Shown: positions 35,109 to 43,784 of the stretch, piece after piece | Numbering within the stretch: the first letter of the stretch is position 1 | Layout: each line of letters starts with the position of its first letter | Source: CAWJLE01 sp963843645 | GTDB lineage: Bacteria > Chloroflexota > Anaerolineae > DAOTYC01 | DNA: 64,000 nt | Assembly: GCA_963843645.1 (NCBI GenBank) | Contig: CAWJLE010000005.1 | Location: 868,001-932,000, forward strand | Direction of reading: 5' to 3' | Made by a program: the position numbers and the translations under genes | Notes under the pieces: generated by a model | Database searches by the model: none | The model's input: only the letters and a program-made list of their open reading frames with translations | What the model was told of the DNA's origin: nothing

Positions 35109-36074
35109 ATGGCGAAGCCCAAAATCACGATAGTGGGCCTGGGGCTCATAGGCAAGTCCATCGGCAAGGCGTTGCGCGCCGTCGGCGGGCAGCTTGAGGT
35201 CGTCGGCCACGACCGCGAGCCCATGGCGGCAAGGGAAGCACAAAAAGTAGGGGCGGTGGACAAAGTCCACTGGAACCTGATCAGCGCTTGCGACGGCGCC
35301 GATATCGTCATCATCGCCACGCCTCTGCAGGGAGTGCGGCAGACGCTGGAAGTGGTGGCATCTGACCTGAAGTCTGATTGCCTCGTGATGGACACGGCGC
35401 CGCTCAAGCTGCCGGTTCTAAAGTGGGCGGACGAGCTTCTACCGCCCGGCGTCAGTTTCGTCGGTGGGCACCCCATCCTCAACGCCCACGCCCAGATTGA
35501 GCCCTCGTCCTCAGAAGACAAATCGAGCCCCGAATTGCTCAATGACACGCTGTTCTGCGTCGTTCCGTCAGTGAACGCCGCGCCGGACGGCATTCACCTG
35601 GCGACAGACGTGGTCCGCCTGCTGGGCGCCAAGCCGTTCTTTATCGATGCGGCGGAGCACGATGGTTTGTCGGCGGGCGTGGACCAGCTGCCGCTGGTCT
35701 TGGCGCTGTCTTTGTTGCGAACGATCGCTGCGGAATCTTCCTGGCGCGAGATGCGGAAACTGGCCGGGCCTGCGTTCGAGGACGTGACCCGCGTGCTGTC
35801 CCAGGACCTGGAAAACTCCCGCGACACGTTACTGATGAACCGCGAAAATACGCTGTGGCTGATCGAGAGCTGGGTGGAGCAGCTCTACGAGTTGCGCGAG
35901 CTGATTCGAGGAGAAGACGAGAAGGGCCTGCAGGGGCTCATGGAAGCCGGCGTGGCCGTGCATCAAACCTGGCTGCAGGATCGCGGTGTGGGCCTTTGGG
36001 AGCAGCCGTCGGGGCCGGAGGTTTCTACCGGCGGCGGATTCTTGGGCCGAATGCTGGGCCTTGGCCGGAAATGA
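35109..36074 (+). CDS. tyrA: Prephenate dehydrogenase
   Basis: A 321-residue NAD(P)-dependent enzyme of the prephenate dehydrogenase family (tyrosine synthesis: prephenate to 4-hydroxyphenylpyruvate). The Rossmann motif ITIVGLGLIGKSIGKAL is at the N-terminus. DTAPLKLPVLKW and VGGHPILNAHAQIE (catalytic His region) follow, then the helical dimerisation domain with DAAEHDGLSAGVDQLPLVL. The C-terminal 25 residues are Gly/Pro-rich. No ACT domain is present, so feedback by tyrosine is not predicted from sequence. GGGGG precedes the ATG. Confidence 0.88.
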   Translation: MAKPKITIVGLGLIGKSIGKALRAVGGQLEVVGHDREPMAAREAQKVGAVDKVHWNLISACDGADIVIIATPLQGVRQTLEVVASDLKSDCLVMDTAPLKLPVLKWADELLPPGVSFVGGHPILNAHAQIEPSSSEDKSSPELLNDTLFCVVPSVNAAPDGIHLATDVVRLLGAKPFFIDAAEHDGLSAGVDQLPLVLALSLLRTIAAESSWREMRKLAGPAFEDVTRVLSQDLENSRDTLLMNRENTLWLIESWVEQLYELRELIRGEDEKGLQGLMEAGVAVHQTWLQDRGVGLWEQPSGPEVSTGGGFLGRMLGLGRK

Positions 36075-36131
36075 GTGGACCGGGTATCTCCGTAGTGAGG
36101 CCGACGCCGTCGGGTTGGTGAAGGGATCATC

Positions 36132-36404
36132 GTGGCTGAAGCGTACATCTACATGGTCGAGTGCGCCGACGGAACGCTGTACACGGGCTGGACGACCGAC
36201 CTGGCGCGGCGCGTTGCGGCGCACAACGCCGGACGCGGTGCTGACTACACCCGTGGGCGGCGCCCCGTTCGATTGGTGTACTGGGAAGAGCACGACACCC
36301 GCACCAGCGCGCGGCGGCGGGAGCTGGTCCTGAAACGTATGAAACGAGCGCGCAAGCTATCGCTGATTGCTGCCGCTGTGGAAGCCGTTCCGGTAGCAGG
36401 TTGA
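36132..36404 (+). CDS. GIY-YIG nuclease-fold protein (UPF0213 type)
   Basis: A 90-residue stand-alone GIY-YIG domain. The two strands read YIYMVEC and LYTGWTTDLARRVAAHNAG; the conserved Arg and the later Glu of the single-domain family are present. Many bacteria carry such proteins; a nuclease or DNA repair role is assumed but seldom proven. The start is GTG with AAGGGA upstream. Confidence 0.85.
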   Translation: MAEAYIYMVECADGTLYTGWTTDLARRVAAHNAGRGADYTRGRRPVRLVYWEEHDTRTSARRRELVLKRMKRARKLSLIAAAVEAVPVAG

Positions 36405-36502
36405 GCGCTGACAGCGGGTTTCCGAGGCGTCCGCTCGGCGGAATGCTGCGAAGAAACCCGCCTGACCGATACGATACCGGCACAGAGAGGAGTCGCTGCA
36501 AC

Positions 36503-37203
36503 ATGGACAGCATCTCCGTGGTCCTGCCGGCTTACAACGAAGAGAAGAATATCGGGCCCATGGTGTCTGAGGTCGTCGAGGTCATGTCCGGCGTGACAGA
36601 GGACTACGAGGTGCTGGTGGTCAACGACGGCAGCCGAGATGGGACGGCGCGCGCGGTCGGCGAGTTGGCGCAGCGTTATCCCCAGGTCCAGTTGATCAAC
36701 CACGAAGTGAATAAGGGCTATGGCGCGGCGCTCTATACAGGTTTGACGAGCGCTCGCAAGCAGTGGATATTCTTCACCGATTCAGACAAGCAATTCAACG
36801 TGGCGGAGATCAGCCGCTTGCTGCCGTTCATGGAGCAGGCCGACCTCATCGCCGGGCTATCGGGCGCCGCGACGTGACCCGTTCAGCGGAGTGCTGTTCG
36901 GCAAGGCCTGGACCGCGCTGGTGACCGTGCTTTTCGGGTACACGGTGCGCGACGTGGATTGCGCATTCAAGCTATTTCGCCGCGAGATCGTCGAGAAGCA
37001 TCAATATAGGGTCGCGTGGGGCGACGTTCAGCGCAGAGTTCCTGGTACGCGCCAAGCGCAAAGGCTATCGCTTCCACGAAGTGGCCGTCACTCACCTGCC
37101 GCGCACCGCCGGAACTCAGACAGGCGCCAAGCTGCATGTGATCTTGCGCGCTTTTCGTGAGCTGATCCGCTTCCGACTCGAGCTGTGGCGCGAGGGAAGT
37201 TGA
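36503..37203 (+). CDS. Family 2 glycosyltransferase (two frameshifts)
   Basis: A GT2 (GT-A fold) glycosyltransferase of about 233 residues. It has SVVLPAYNEEKNIGPMV at the start, VLVVNDGSRDGT (nucleotide-sugar Asp), then NKGYGAALYTGL and FFTDSDKQFN with the metal-binding DSD. After a frame break near 36868 come LFGYTVRDVDCAFKLFRREIV, and after another near 37020 come EFLVRAKRKGYRFHEVAVTHLPR and the end. It resembles dolichyl-phosphate sugar synthases, which charge a lipid carrier with a sugar; the GT39-like enzyme at 23847 would use such a carrier. That link is inference. No membrane tail is visible. Confidence 0.83.
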
Positions 37204-37245
37204 CGTGACCTCTGTCCTGGCGTGACGACTCGCCTTCACTCCCCC

Positions 37246-37299
37246 GGGCGACCACACAGGGTCGCCCCTACGGCGGGGGGGTAGAGGCGACCCTGTGTG
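37246..37299. repeat. Intergenic palindrome, 14-bp stem
   Basis: CACACAGGGTCGCC (37253-37266) pairs perfectly with GGCGACCCTGTGTG (37286-37299) around a GC-rich loop containing seven consecutive G. A nested GGGCGACC/GGTCGCCC palindrome overlaps the left arm. It probably terminates the glycosyltransferase transcript. It differs in sequence from families A and B. Confidence 0.6.
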
Positions 37300-37355
37300 T
37301 CGCGCGCCACGCCAGTACAGAGACATTCCTGTAACGAAGGGGCAACCGACAAATT

Positions 37356-39169
37356 ATGCCGTGTCAGATCGATTTCGAGCCGATTGGGCTGCGAGCGGAG
37401 TGCGAAGCCGGAACCAACATTCTGGAAGCCGCGCGCCGGGCAGGTCTGCAATTGGCGTCCGTGTGCGGCGGACGTGGTACCTGCGGGCAATGCAAGATTC
37501 AGATTCGTGCGGGCGAGGTGTCGCCGGTGAACGAGACAGAAAAGGCCGCCTTGACCGCCGAGGAGGTGCGGGAGGGCTTCCGCCTGGCGTGCGAGACGAC
37601 GCGTTCTGGGTCGGTAAAGGTCCACGTCCCGGCCCGCTCGTTGACGGCGACGCAGCGCCTGCAGGTGGAGAGCCTCGAGGTGGAGGTCGAGGTCGATACT
37701 TCCGTCGATCACGGCGTACGAGGTTCATATGCCGGCGCCGACAAGCAGCGATATCCGCGCCGACGCCGAGCGGTTGACCGACGCATTGCGCGAGGACACG
37801 GCCTCGACCAGGTCGGGCTCGACTGGGCCGCGCTCCGCCAGCTGCCCGACGAGCTCCGCCAGCACAATGGTCGGGCCTCGCCGTCTGCGCGAAGGCGAGT
37901 TGATTCGATTTGAGGCGCGGACAACAACCCGTGCTGGGCTTGGCCGTGGACCTGGGGACGACCAAGCTGGCGGCGTACTTGGTGGAGCTGGAACGGGACG
38001 CGTCGTGGCCTCTCGTGGCCTGATGAATCCCCAGATTTCGTTTGGCGAAGACGTCATGGCTCGCATCGCTTACGCCATGGAGGGCGCCGATAAGGCGACG
38101 GAGCTGCACCAGGTCGTGATCGGCGCGCTGAACAACCTGGCCACGAGACATGTGCGTGCGAGGTGCGGGCCACGCCGGAAGCGATTGCCGATGCGGTGAT
38201 CGTCGGCAACACCGCCATGCACCATCTGCTCCTGGGCTTGCCCGTCCGGCAGCTGGGCCTGGCGCCCTACCTGCCGGCGGTCCGCGAAGCGCTCGACGTC
38301 AAGGCAAGGGACCTGGGCCTTGCGCTCGCGCCCGGCGCATACGTCCACCTGCTGCCCAACATCGCCGGTTTCGTCGGCGCGGATCACGTGGCGATGCTGC
38401 TGGCGACCGGCCTGGATCGGGAGGAGGGCGTCGTCGCCGCCCTGGACATCGGCACCAACACCGAAGTGGCGCTGCGGGCGAACGGTCGGGTCTGCTGTGC
38501 TGCTCGACCGCCTCTGGCCCGGCGTTCGAAGGCGCTCACATCAAGGATGGCATGCGTGCGGCCGACGGCGCCATCGAGCGGGTGATGCTGGACAACGGCC
38601 ACGTGGAGTACCAGACCATCGGTGACGTGCCGGCCATCGGCCTGTGCGGGTCGGGCATATTGGATGCGGTGGCGCAGTTGCTCAAGGCGGGCATCGTCGA
38701 CCGCGCGCGGCGCGATGCAGCCGGGACATCCGCTGCGTCCGTGACGTCGAGGGCGGCCGGGAGTTCGTCATCGTGGAGCGCGCGGACTCGGGCAATGGCC
38801 GGGACATCGTCATCACGCGCGGCGATATCGGGGAGATTCAGCTGGCGAAGGGGGCGATGCGCGCCGGCTTGGAGATTCTGCTCCAGGAGGCCGGCATCAC
38901 TGAGTCCGCCCTGGATAAGGTCATCATTGCGGGAGCCTTCGGCAGTTACATCGACGTTGCGAGCGCCGTCGGCATCGGCATGTTCCCTCAACTTCCCTTG
39001 GAGCGATTCGTTCAGGTAGGGAACGCCGCGGGCATGGGCGCGCGTATGGCGCTGATCTCTCGCACCGAGCGCCGGCGCGCGGCGAGATCGCTGCGCAGGC
39101 CAGTACGTCGAGCTGACCGGCTCGACGCGGTTCACCGACGAGTTTGCCATGGCGATGTTCCTGGGGTGA
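37356..39169 (+). CDS. RACo-like reductive activator of corrinoid proteins (several frameshifts)
   Basis: A protein of about 604 residues joining a 2Fe-2S ferredoxin domain to an ASKHA-type ATPase (DUF4445 family). The N-terminal part has CGGRGTCGQCKIQI and a later single Cys (LACETT), the four cluster ligands. Then come GLAVDLGTTKLAAYLVELE (first phosphate loop), MNPQISFGEDVMARIAYA, GNTAMHHLLLGLP, ALDIGTNTEVALR and IIAGAFGSYIDV. The frame changes near 37715, 37905, 37985, 38145, 38505, 38730 and 39090, but order and content are normal. RACo reduces inactive Co(II) corrinoids to Co(I) using ATP. Here it presumably serves a methyl-transferring corrinoid protein of the Wood-Ljungdahl or methylotrophic type, not encoded in this window. 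Confidence 0.85.
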
Positions 39170-39250
39170 AGATGACCTGGCTCTCATTTTTGAAGACGAA
39201 CGAGCGGGAAGGCGGACCAGGCGGCGCTTGATCGCGAGGAGGACTCACGA

Positions 39251-40015
39251 ATGAAAGCGACGGTGTATCGATGGCTCATGCTGATGGCCGCAGCGATATT
39301 GACGGCGACGACGTGTGTGCTGCCGGCGCGGGCGGACGAGCCGACAGCCCCGCGGCAGATTCAAGTGACCGGGGACGCTGAGGTGCGCGTCGCTCCGGAT
39401 GAGGTGCTCCTGACGCTCGGCGTGGAGACGTCCGACAAAGACCTGGCTGTGGCAAAGCAGCAGAACGACGAGCGCGTCAAGAAGGTGCTCCTCCTGGCCA
39501 CAGAACAGGGTATCGATCCCAAAGACGTCCAGACGGAGTACATCAGCATCGAGCCAAAATACCGCTACAGCGACGACCAGAGTACCTTCATAGCCTTTTT
39601 CGTCCGCAAGACTATCCTGATCACGCTGAAGGACATTTCAGGGTTCGAGAGCTTGCTGAGCGCCGCACTCGAGTCCGGTGTCAACTACGTTCACGGCATA
39701 GAGTTTCGGACGACGGAGCTGCGCCGATACCGAGACCAGGCACGGGCTCTGGCTATTCAGGCCGCGAAGGAGAAGGCCACAGCACTGGCTGAGGGACTCG
39801 GCCAGAAGGTGGGCATTCCCCAAAGCATTCGTGAGGACCGCGCGGGCTGGTATTCGTCGTACAGCTCCTGGTGGGGCGGACGATGGGGAGGTGGGCCGGC
39901 CCAGAACGTGATCCAGAATGCCGGTCCGGCATCCTCGGATAGCCTCGAGGGCAGCGTCGCGCCCGGCCAGATCGCCGTGCAGGCCAGCGTGACCGTCGTC
40001 TTTGAGCTGGAATGA
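39251..40015 (+). CDS. SIMPL-domain (DUF541) secreted protein
   Basis: A 254-residue exported protein. Residues 1-28 form a signal peptide (MKATVYRW start, hydrophobic core, Ala-Arg-Ala-Asp). The mature part has the DUF541/SIMPL pattern: ITVTGDAEVRVAPDEVLLTLGVET-like opening, NDERVKKVLLL, then YRYSDDQ, the RDQARALAIQAAKEKATALAEGLG helix and a C-terminal ASVTVVFELE strand. The family is widespread and its function poorly known; envelope stress has been proposed. AGGAGG precedes the ATG. Confidence 0.88.
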   Translation: MKATVYRWLMLMAAAILTATTCVLPARADEPTAPRQIQVTGDAEVRVAPDEVLLTLGVETSDKDLAVAKQQNDERVKKVLLLATEQGIDPKDVQTEYISIEPKYRYSDDQSTFIAFFVRKTILITLKDISGFESLLSAALESGVNYVHGIEFRTTELRRYRDQARALAIQAAKEKATALAEGLGQKVGIPQSIREDRAGWYSSYSSWWGGRWGGGPAQNVIQNAGPASSDSLEGSVAPGQIAVQASVTVVFELE

Positions 40016-40059
40016 CGACCGTCGACAGACCGACTTAAGAGACGAGGAGGCACACGATT

Positions 40060-40419
40060 TTGCAGGTGATCTTGTACCTTTTGCTGGGCCTGGCCGCGGG
40101 TGCGCTGAGCGGACTCGTCGGCATTGGCGGCGGCACACTCATCATCCCGGTTTTAGTCTTCGTGCTTGGAATGTCACAGCATCAGGCGCAAGGGACCACG
40201 CTGGCTCTCATGGTGCCGCCCATTGGGATTTTGGCCGCATGGACCTACTATCGACAGGGTTACGTCGATCTCAAAGTCGCGGGCTTGATCTGCATCGGAT
40301 TCTTCCTCGGGGGGCTGCTGGGAGCGAGAGTGGCTGTCAGGCTGCCTGATGGCGTCTTGGAGAAAGTCTTCGGCGTCGCCATGCTCATCGTGGCCTTGCG
40401 GATGATCGTGGGCAAGTGA
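40060..40419 (+). CDS. Half-size TauE/SafE-family membrane protein
   Basis: A 119-residue membrane protein matching one half of the TauE/SafE (DUF81) sulfite/organosulfonate exporter family. The signature GLVGIGGGTLIIPVL is near the N-terminus and four hydrophobic helices follow. Full-length members are about 250 residues with two such halves. Half-size members exist and could form dimers, so this need not be a fragment. The start is TTG with GAGGAGG upstream. A family B repeat begins at its stop codon. Confidence 0.75.
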   Translation: MQVILYLLLGLAAGALSGLVGIGGGTLIIPVLVFVLGMSQHQAQGTTLALMVPPIGILAAWTYYRQGYVDLKVAGLICIGFFLGGLLGARVAVRLPDGVLEKVFGVAMLIVALRMIVGK

Positions 40420-40530
40420 TGCGCAAAGCGTGGTGCGTAATACGTGATACGCCATGCGTGATGCATACTGCGTAAACGCCTCCGCACCGCTTGCCAGCAC
40501 TCACGTATTACGGATTACGCCTCACGCACT
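40418..40530. repeat. Family B repeat
   Basis: GTGCGTAATACGTGATACGC on the left and ACGTATTACGGATTACGCCT on the right form imperfect inverted arms around a unique centre (about 40476-40500). It lies between the TauE-like gene and the kinase gene. Confidence 0.65.
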
Positions 40531-40563
40531 ATGGTTCAACGCATCGCCCAATTTGGGGGAGCC

Positions 40564-43500
40564 ATGCCGCACGAACCTGAACTGAAGAAAGGCGATCTGA
40601 TCGCAGACGGCAGGTACCGCGTCGAGCGTTTCATCGGTGCGAGCGCCTATACCGAGGTGTATTGGGTCTACGACCTCGAGCTCAAGGCCGACTTGGCGGC
40701 CAAGGTCGTTCGGCACGGCGCGAGCGACGAGGTCCTGGACGAGTTCCGCGCCCGATTCGAGCTTGAAGTCCATCTGGGCGCCGAGCTCCAGCACCCCCAC
40801 GTCTGCCGCGCGTACGACGTGGCGGAGGGTGAAGGCCGCTTCTACCTCATCATGGAGTACGTGACCGGGGGCAATCTGGCCGACCGGTTAAGCCAGGCTC
40901 CGCTGCCGATCAGCGACGCCGTCGGGATCGTGATGGACGCAGGGGCCGGGCTGCAGGCGCTGCACGAGCTCAGAGCGGTCCATCGGAACCTGTCGCCGAC
41001 GAACGTGTTGCTGGACAGCCGGGGCCGCGCCAAGGTCGCGGACCTGGGGCTGGCGCAGGTGTCGTGGGGAGAGGCCGCGCCGGTGATCGTGCGCCCCGAC
41101 GGCACGGACGGCAAGGGTGGTGATGCCCCCCGCACGGTCAGCGCCGATTACGCCAGTCCGGAGCAAATCGAAGGCGTCACGTACCTGACGCCCTCGTCCG
41201 ATGTGTACAGCCTGGGCTGCCTGCTGTTCGAGATGCTCACCGGTCGCCGCTGGCGCGAGGCCAGCGCTACGGTCGGGCACGTCCGCCGGATCCGCCCTGA
41301 GATTTCACCTCAACTCGATGCCACTCTGATGCGCATGCTGATGCCTGAGCGTGGCCGCAGGAAATCCGATGCGACGGACACGCACAAACGTTACCTGACG
41401 CTGGAGCCCGTGCTGGAAGCCCTGCCGGCCGCATGGAAAGAGGCTCGCCGGCAAGAACGGCGCCAGACAGGCCGCCCGCGCCCGTCTGGAATCGGCGCGC
41501 CTGTCGTGATCGCACTCGTGCTGATGCTGGCGGCCGCTGCTGTTGCCGGCACCTGGTACGCCCTGGACATTCAGCCTTCCGAAATTGCAGATGCGGTCGC
41601 GTCCCTCGCCTGGCCATCGCCCGTGGCAACCGAAGCCGCCACGACGGCGCTCGCGGCCACAGCGACGACCGTCAGGGTTGCCGTGGTGTTGGCGAGTCCG
41701 ACGACCACGCCGCGCCCGGCGGAAACCGTCGCCACTCCTCCGCCCCGGCGGACGCCGACCGCGACGCCCACGCCTCTTCCCGGCCAACCTGGTGCAATGG
41801 GGACGGTGACGGTTACCGGTGTGGCGGATGCGCGTCCGTCGCCGAACGCGAAAACATCGCCGACCGCAGCGAGTGAAGCCGTTCCCATCGGGACGACCTT
41901 GACCCCGACCGGGGGGCCGGGACGGGTGGGTGCCACAACGCCCACGGCCAGGCCGGCCCCAACCATTGCGACTGCGACGAGCGCGCCGGCGAAAATTGCG
42001 GCGGTCGAGGGTCCCACTGCAACCTTGCCGGCTACCGCGACTCCAACACCGACGGCGACTCAGACAGCCACATCAACGGCTACGGCGAGTGCCACACCGA
42101 CGGCCACTGCAACTCGCACCGCGACCGCCACCATGACGAACACCCTGGTGCCGACCGCAACACCGTCTGCGAGTCCTACTGCCACTGCGACGCCGAGTGA
42201 TACGCCCACCGACACTCCGACGGCGACGGCGACCGCAACTTCAACCGTGATGCCGACATCGACCGAAACCGCGACCGACACACCGACGCATACGGCCACG
42301 CCGCTGCCAACGGGTACCGCGACCAGGACGTCGACGGCAGTCCCCACGGTGACCTCGACAGGCACTGCGACGGCGACGGCGACCGCGTCCGCGACTGCAA
42401 CGATAACTGCCACGCTCGCCGATACCGCGACACCGACGCCTTGCGTGAATCAGTCGAAATTCGTGACAGACGTCACGGTGCCCGACGGCACGTTCTTCCA
42501 ACCGGGCGGTCGGATCGAGAAGACGTGGCGGACGCGCAATTCGGGCACGTGCGCCTGGGGCGACGGCTATCGGCTCGTATTCTCAGGGGGCGAGCGGCTG
42601 GAGGCGCCTGACAGCGTCGCTCTAACTGCAACCCAGCCCGGAGTCGAGAGCAACGTAACCGTAACGATGCAGGCGCCGTCAGCCGCCGGGCTGTATACCG
42701 GCACCTGGCGCCTGGTCGACGCTGCAGGCAAGCCCTTCGGCGATCGACTGACGGTTGTGATCCAGGTGGCGGTGCCGCGCTCGCCGATCACTGTGACGGA
42801 CGCGGCCCGTGTCAGTGCTCGCCTAGTCGTGTCGGCTGATGGCCCGGTGTACCAGGTTGCGTTCTCGCCGGATGGCGGCACCCTGGCCGTGGCGGGGCAG
42901 ACGGGTGTGATCGAGCTTCGGCGGGCGGAAGATGGGGCACTGATACGCAGCCTGCGCGGACACCTGGCCGGCGTCAACGACCTGGACTTCTCGCCGGACG
43001 GCAGCTTGCTGGCATCGGGGTCGTCTGACCATACGGTGCGATTGTGGCAGGTCGCCGATGGCCGGCTCGTCCGTACCCTGGAAGGTCACACGCTCGCCGT
43101 GCGGAGTGTGGTGTTCTCGCCAAACGGCGCGGCGCTCGCTTCCGGCGCCAGCGATGGGACAGTGCGTTTGTGGCAGGTGAGCGACGGTGCGCTTTTGGGC
43201 ACGCTGGACGACCACGCGCCCAACGAGCTGGTCCTGCGCCTGGCGTTCACACCGGACGGCCAGACCGTCGTCTCAAGCTCGACCTATCCCAAGCTTCGCT
43301 TCTGGCGCGTGACGGACGGCAAGCTGATGCTTACCGTGCGCGCGTACTCGCCGGCGTACGGAATGGCCTTCTCCCCCGATGGGTTCATACTGGCGTCGGG
43401 CTCGATGGATGGGTCGGTGCGGTTCTGGAATCCGTCGACGGGAGCGCTGCTGGCCACGATGGAAGGTCACACCGGCGCTGTGAACAGCCTGGCTTTCTCA

Positions 43501-43695
43501 CCAAACGGGGCGCTGCTGGTCTCGGCAGCGGAGGATCATTCGCTGCGCCTGTGGGACGTGGCGAACGAGAAGTTGCTGCGGGTGCTCACGGGGCATACTG
43601 ATGCGGTCAACGCGGTGTCGTTCAGCCCGGACGGCGGGGCGCTTGCTTCCGGCTCCACGGACGGCACCGTGCGGCTGTGGGGAGTGAGGAAGTAG
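40564..43695 (+). CDS. Kinase-like / NBR1-Ig / WD40 membrane protein, probable pseudokinase
   Basis: A 1,043-residue protein. Residues about 12-280 are a Ser/Thr-kinase fold: altered Gly-loop IGASAYTEVY, the ATP lysine in AAKVV, HPHVCRAYDV, catalytic loop HRNLSPTNVLL, DLG in place of DFG and DYASPEQ. In the catalytic loop the family's Asp (HRD) is Asn, so activity is doubtful. A membrane helix follows at about 309-335, then about 270 residues of Thr/Pro/Ala linker, an NBR1-type Ig domain (about 627-737, TWRTRNSGTCAWG) and seven or so WD40 repeats to the end (FSPDGGTLA-type units). The Ig and WD40 parts lie outside the cell. GGGGGAG precedes the ATG. It may sense an external ligand and partner the FHA protein at 11724. 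Confidence 0.85.
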   Translation: MPHEPELKKGDLIADGRYRVERFIGASAYTEVYWVYDLELKADLAAKVVRHGASDEVLDEFRARFELEVHLGAELQHPHVCRAYDVAEGEGRFYLIMEYVTGGNLADRLSQAPLPISDAVGIVMDAGAGLQALHELRAVHRNLSPTNVLLDSRGRAKVADLGLAQVSWGEAAPVIVRPDGTDGKGGDAPRTVSADYASPEQIEGVTYLTPSSDVYSLGCLLFEMLTGRRWREASATVGHVRRIRPEISPQLDATLMRMLMPERGRRKSDATDTHKRYLTLEPVLEALPAAWKEARRQERRQTGRPRPSGIGAPVVIALVLMLAAAAVAGTWYALDIQPSEIADAVASLAWPSPVATEAATTALAATATTVRVAVVLASPTTTPRPAETVATPPPRRTPTATPTPLPGQPGAMGTVTVTGVADARPSPNAKTSPTAASEAVPIGTTLTPTGGPGRVGATTPTARPAPTIATATSAPAKIAAVEGPTATLPATATPTPTATQTATSTATASATPTATATRTATATMTNTLVPTATPSASPTATATPSDTPTDTPTATATATSTVMPTSTETATDTPTHTATPLPTGTATRTSTAVPTVTSTGTATATATASATATITATLADTATPTPCVNQSKFVTDVTVPDGTFFQPGGRIEKTWRTRNSGTCAWGDGYRLVFSGGERLEAPDSVALTATQPGVESNVTVTMQAPSAAGLYTGTWRLVDAAGKPFGDRLTVVIQVAVPRSPITVTDAARVSARLVVSADGPVYQVAFSPDGGTLAVAGQTGVIELRRAEDGALIRSLRGHLAGVNDLDFSPDGSLLASGSSDHTVRLWQVADGRLVRTLEGHTLAVRSVVFSPNGAALASGASDGTVRLWQVSDGALLGTLDDHAPNELVLRLAFTPDGQTVVSSSTYPKLRFWRVTDGKLMLTVRAYSPAYGMAFSPDGFILASGSMDGSVRFWNPSTGALLATMEGHTGAVNSLAFSPNGALLVSAAEDHSLRLWDVANEKLLRVLTGHTDAVNAVSFSPDGGALASGSTDGTVRLWGVRK

Positions 43696-43696
43696 G

Positions 43697-43776
43697 GCGT
43701 GATACGTAAAGTGTAATGCGTCGTGCGTTGTTTTACGCATCACGATCACGCATTACGCATCACGCCTTACGTATGA
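43697..43776. repeat. Family B repeat
   Basis: GTGATACGTAAAGTGTAATG on the left and ATTACGCATCACGCCTTACG on the right form inverted arms. It lies between the convergent ends of the kinase-WD40 gene and the DUF1116 gene. Confidence 0.65.
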
Positions 43777-43784
43777 CAGCATGT

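Noticed and set aside
42060..42413. A valine/alanine-rich open frame antisense to the kinase-WD40 gene
   Set aside because: It is only the complement of the Thr/Pro linker repeats and has no ribosome site.
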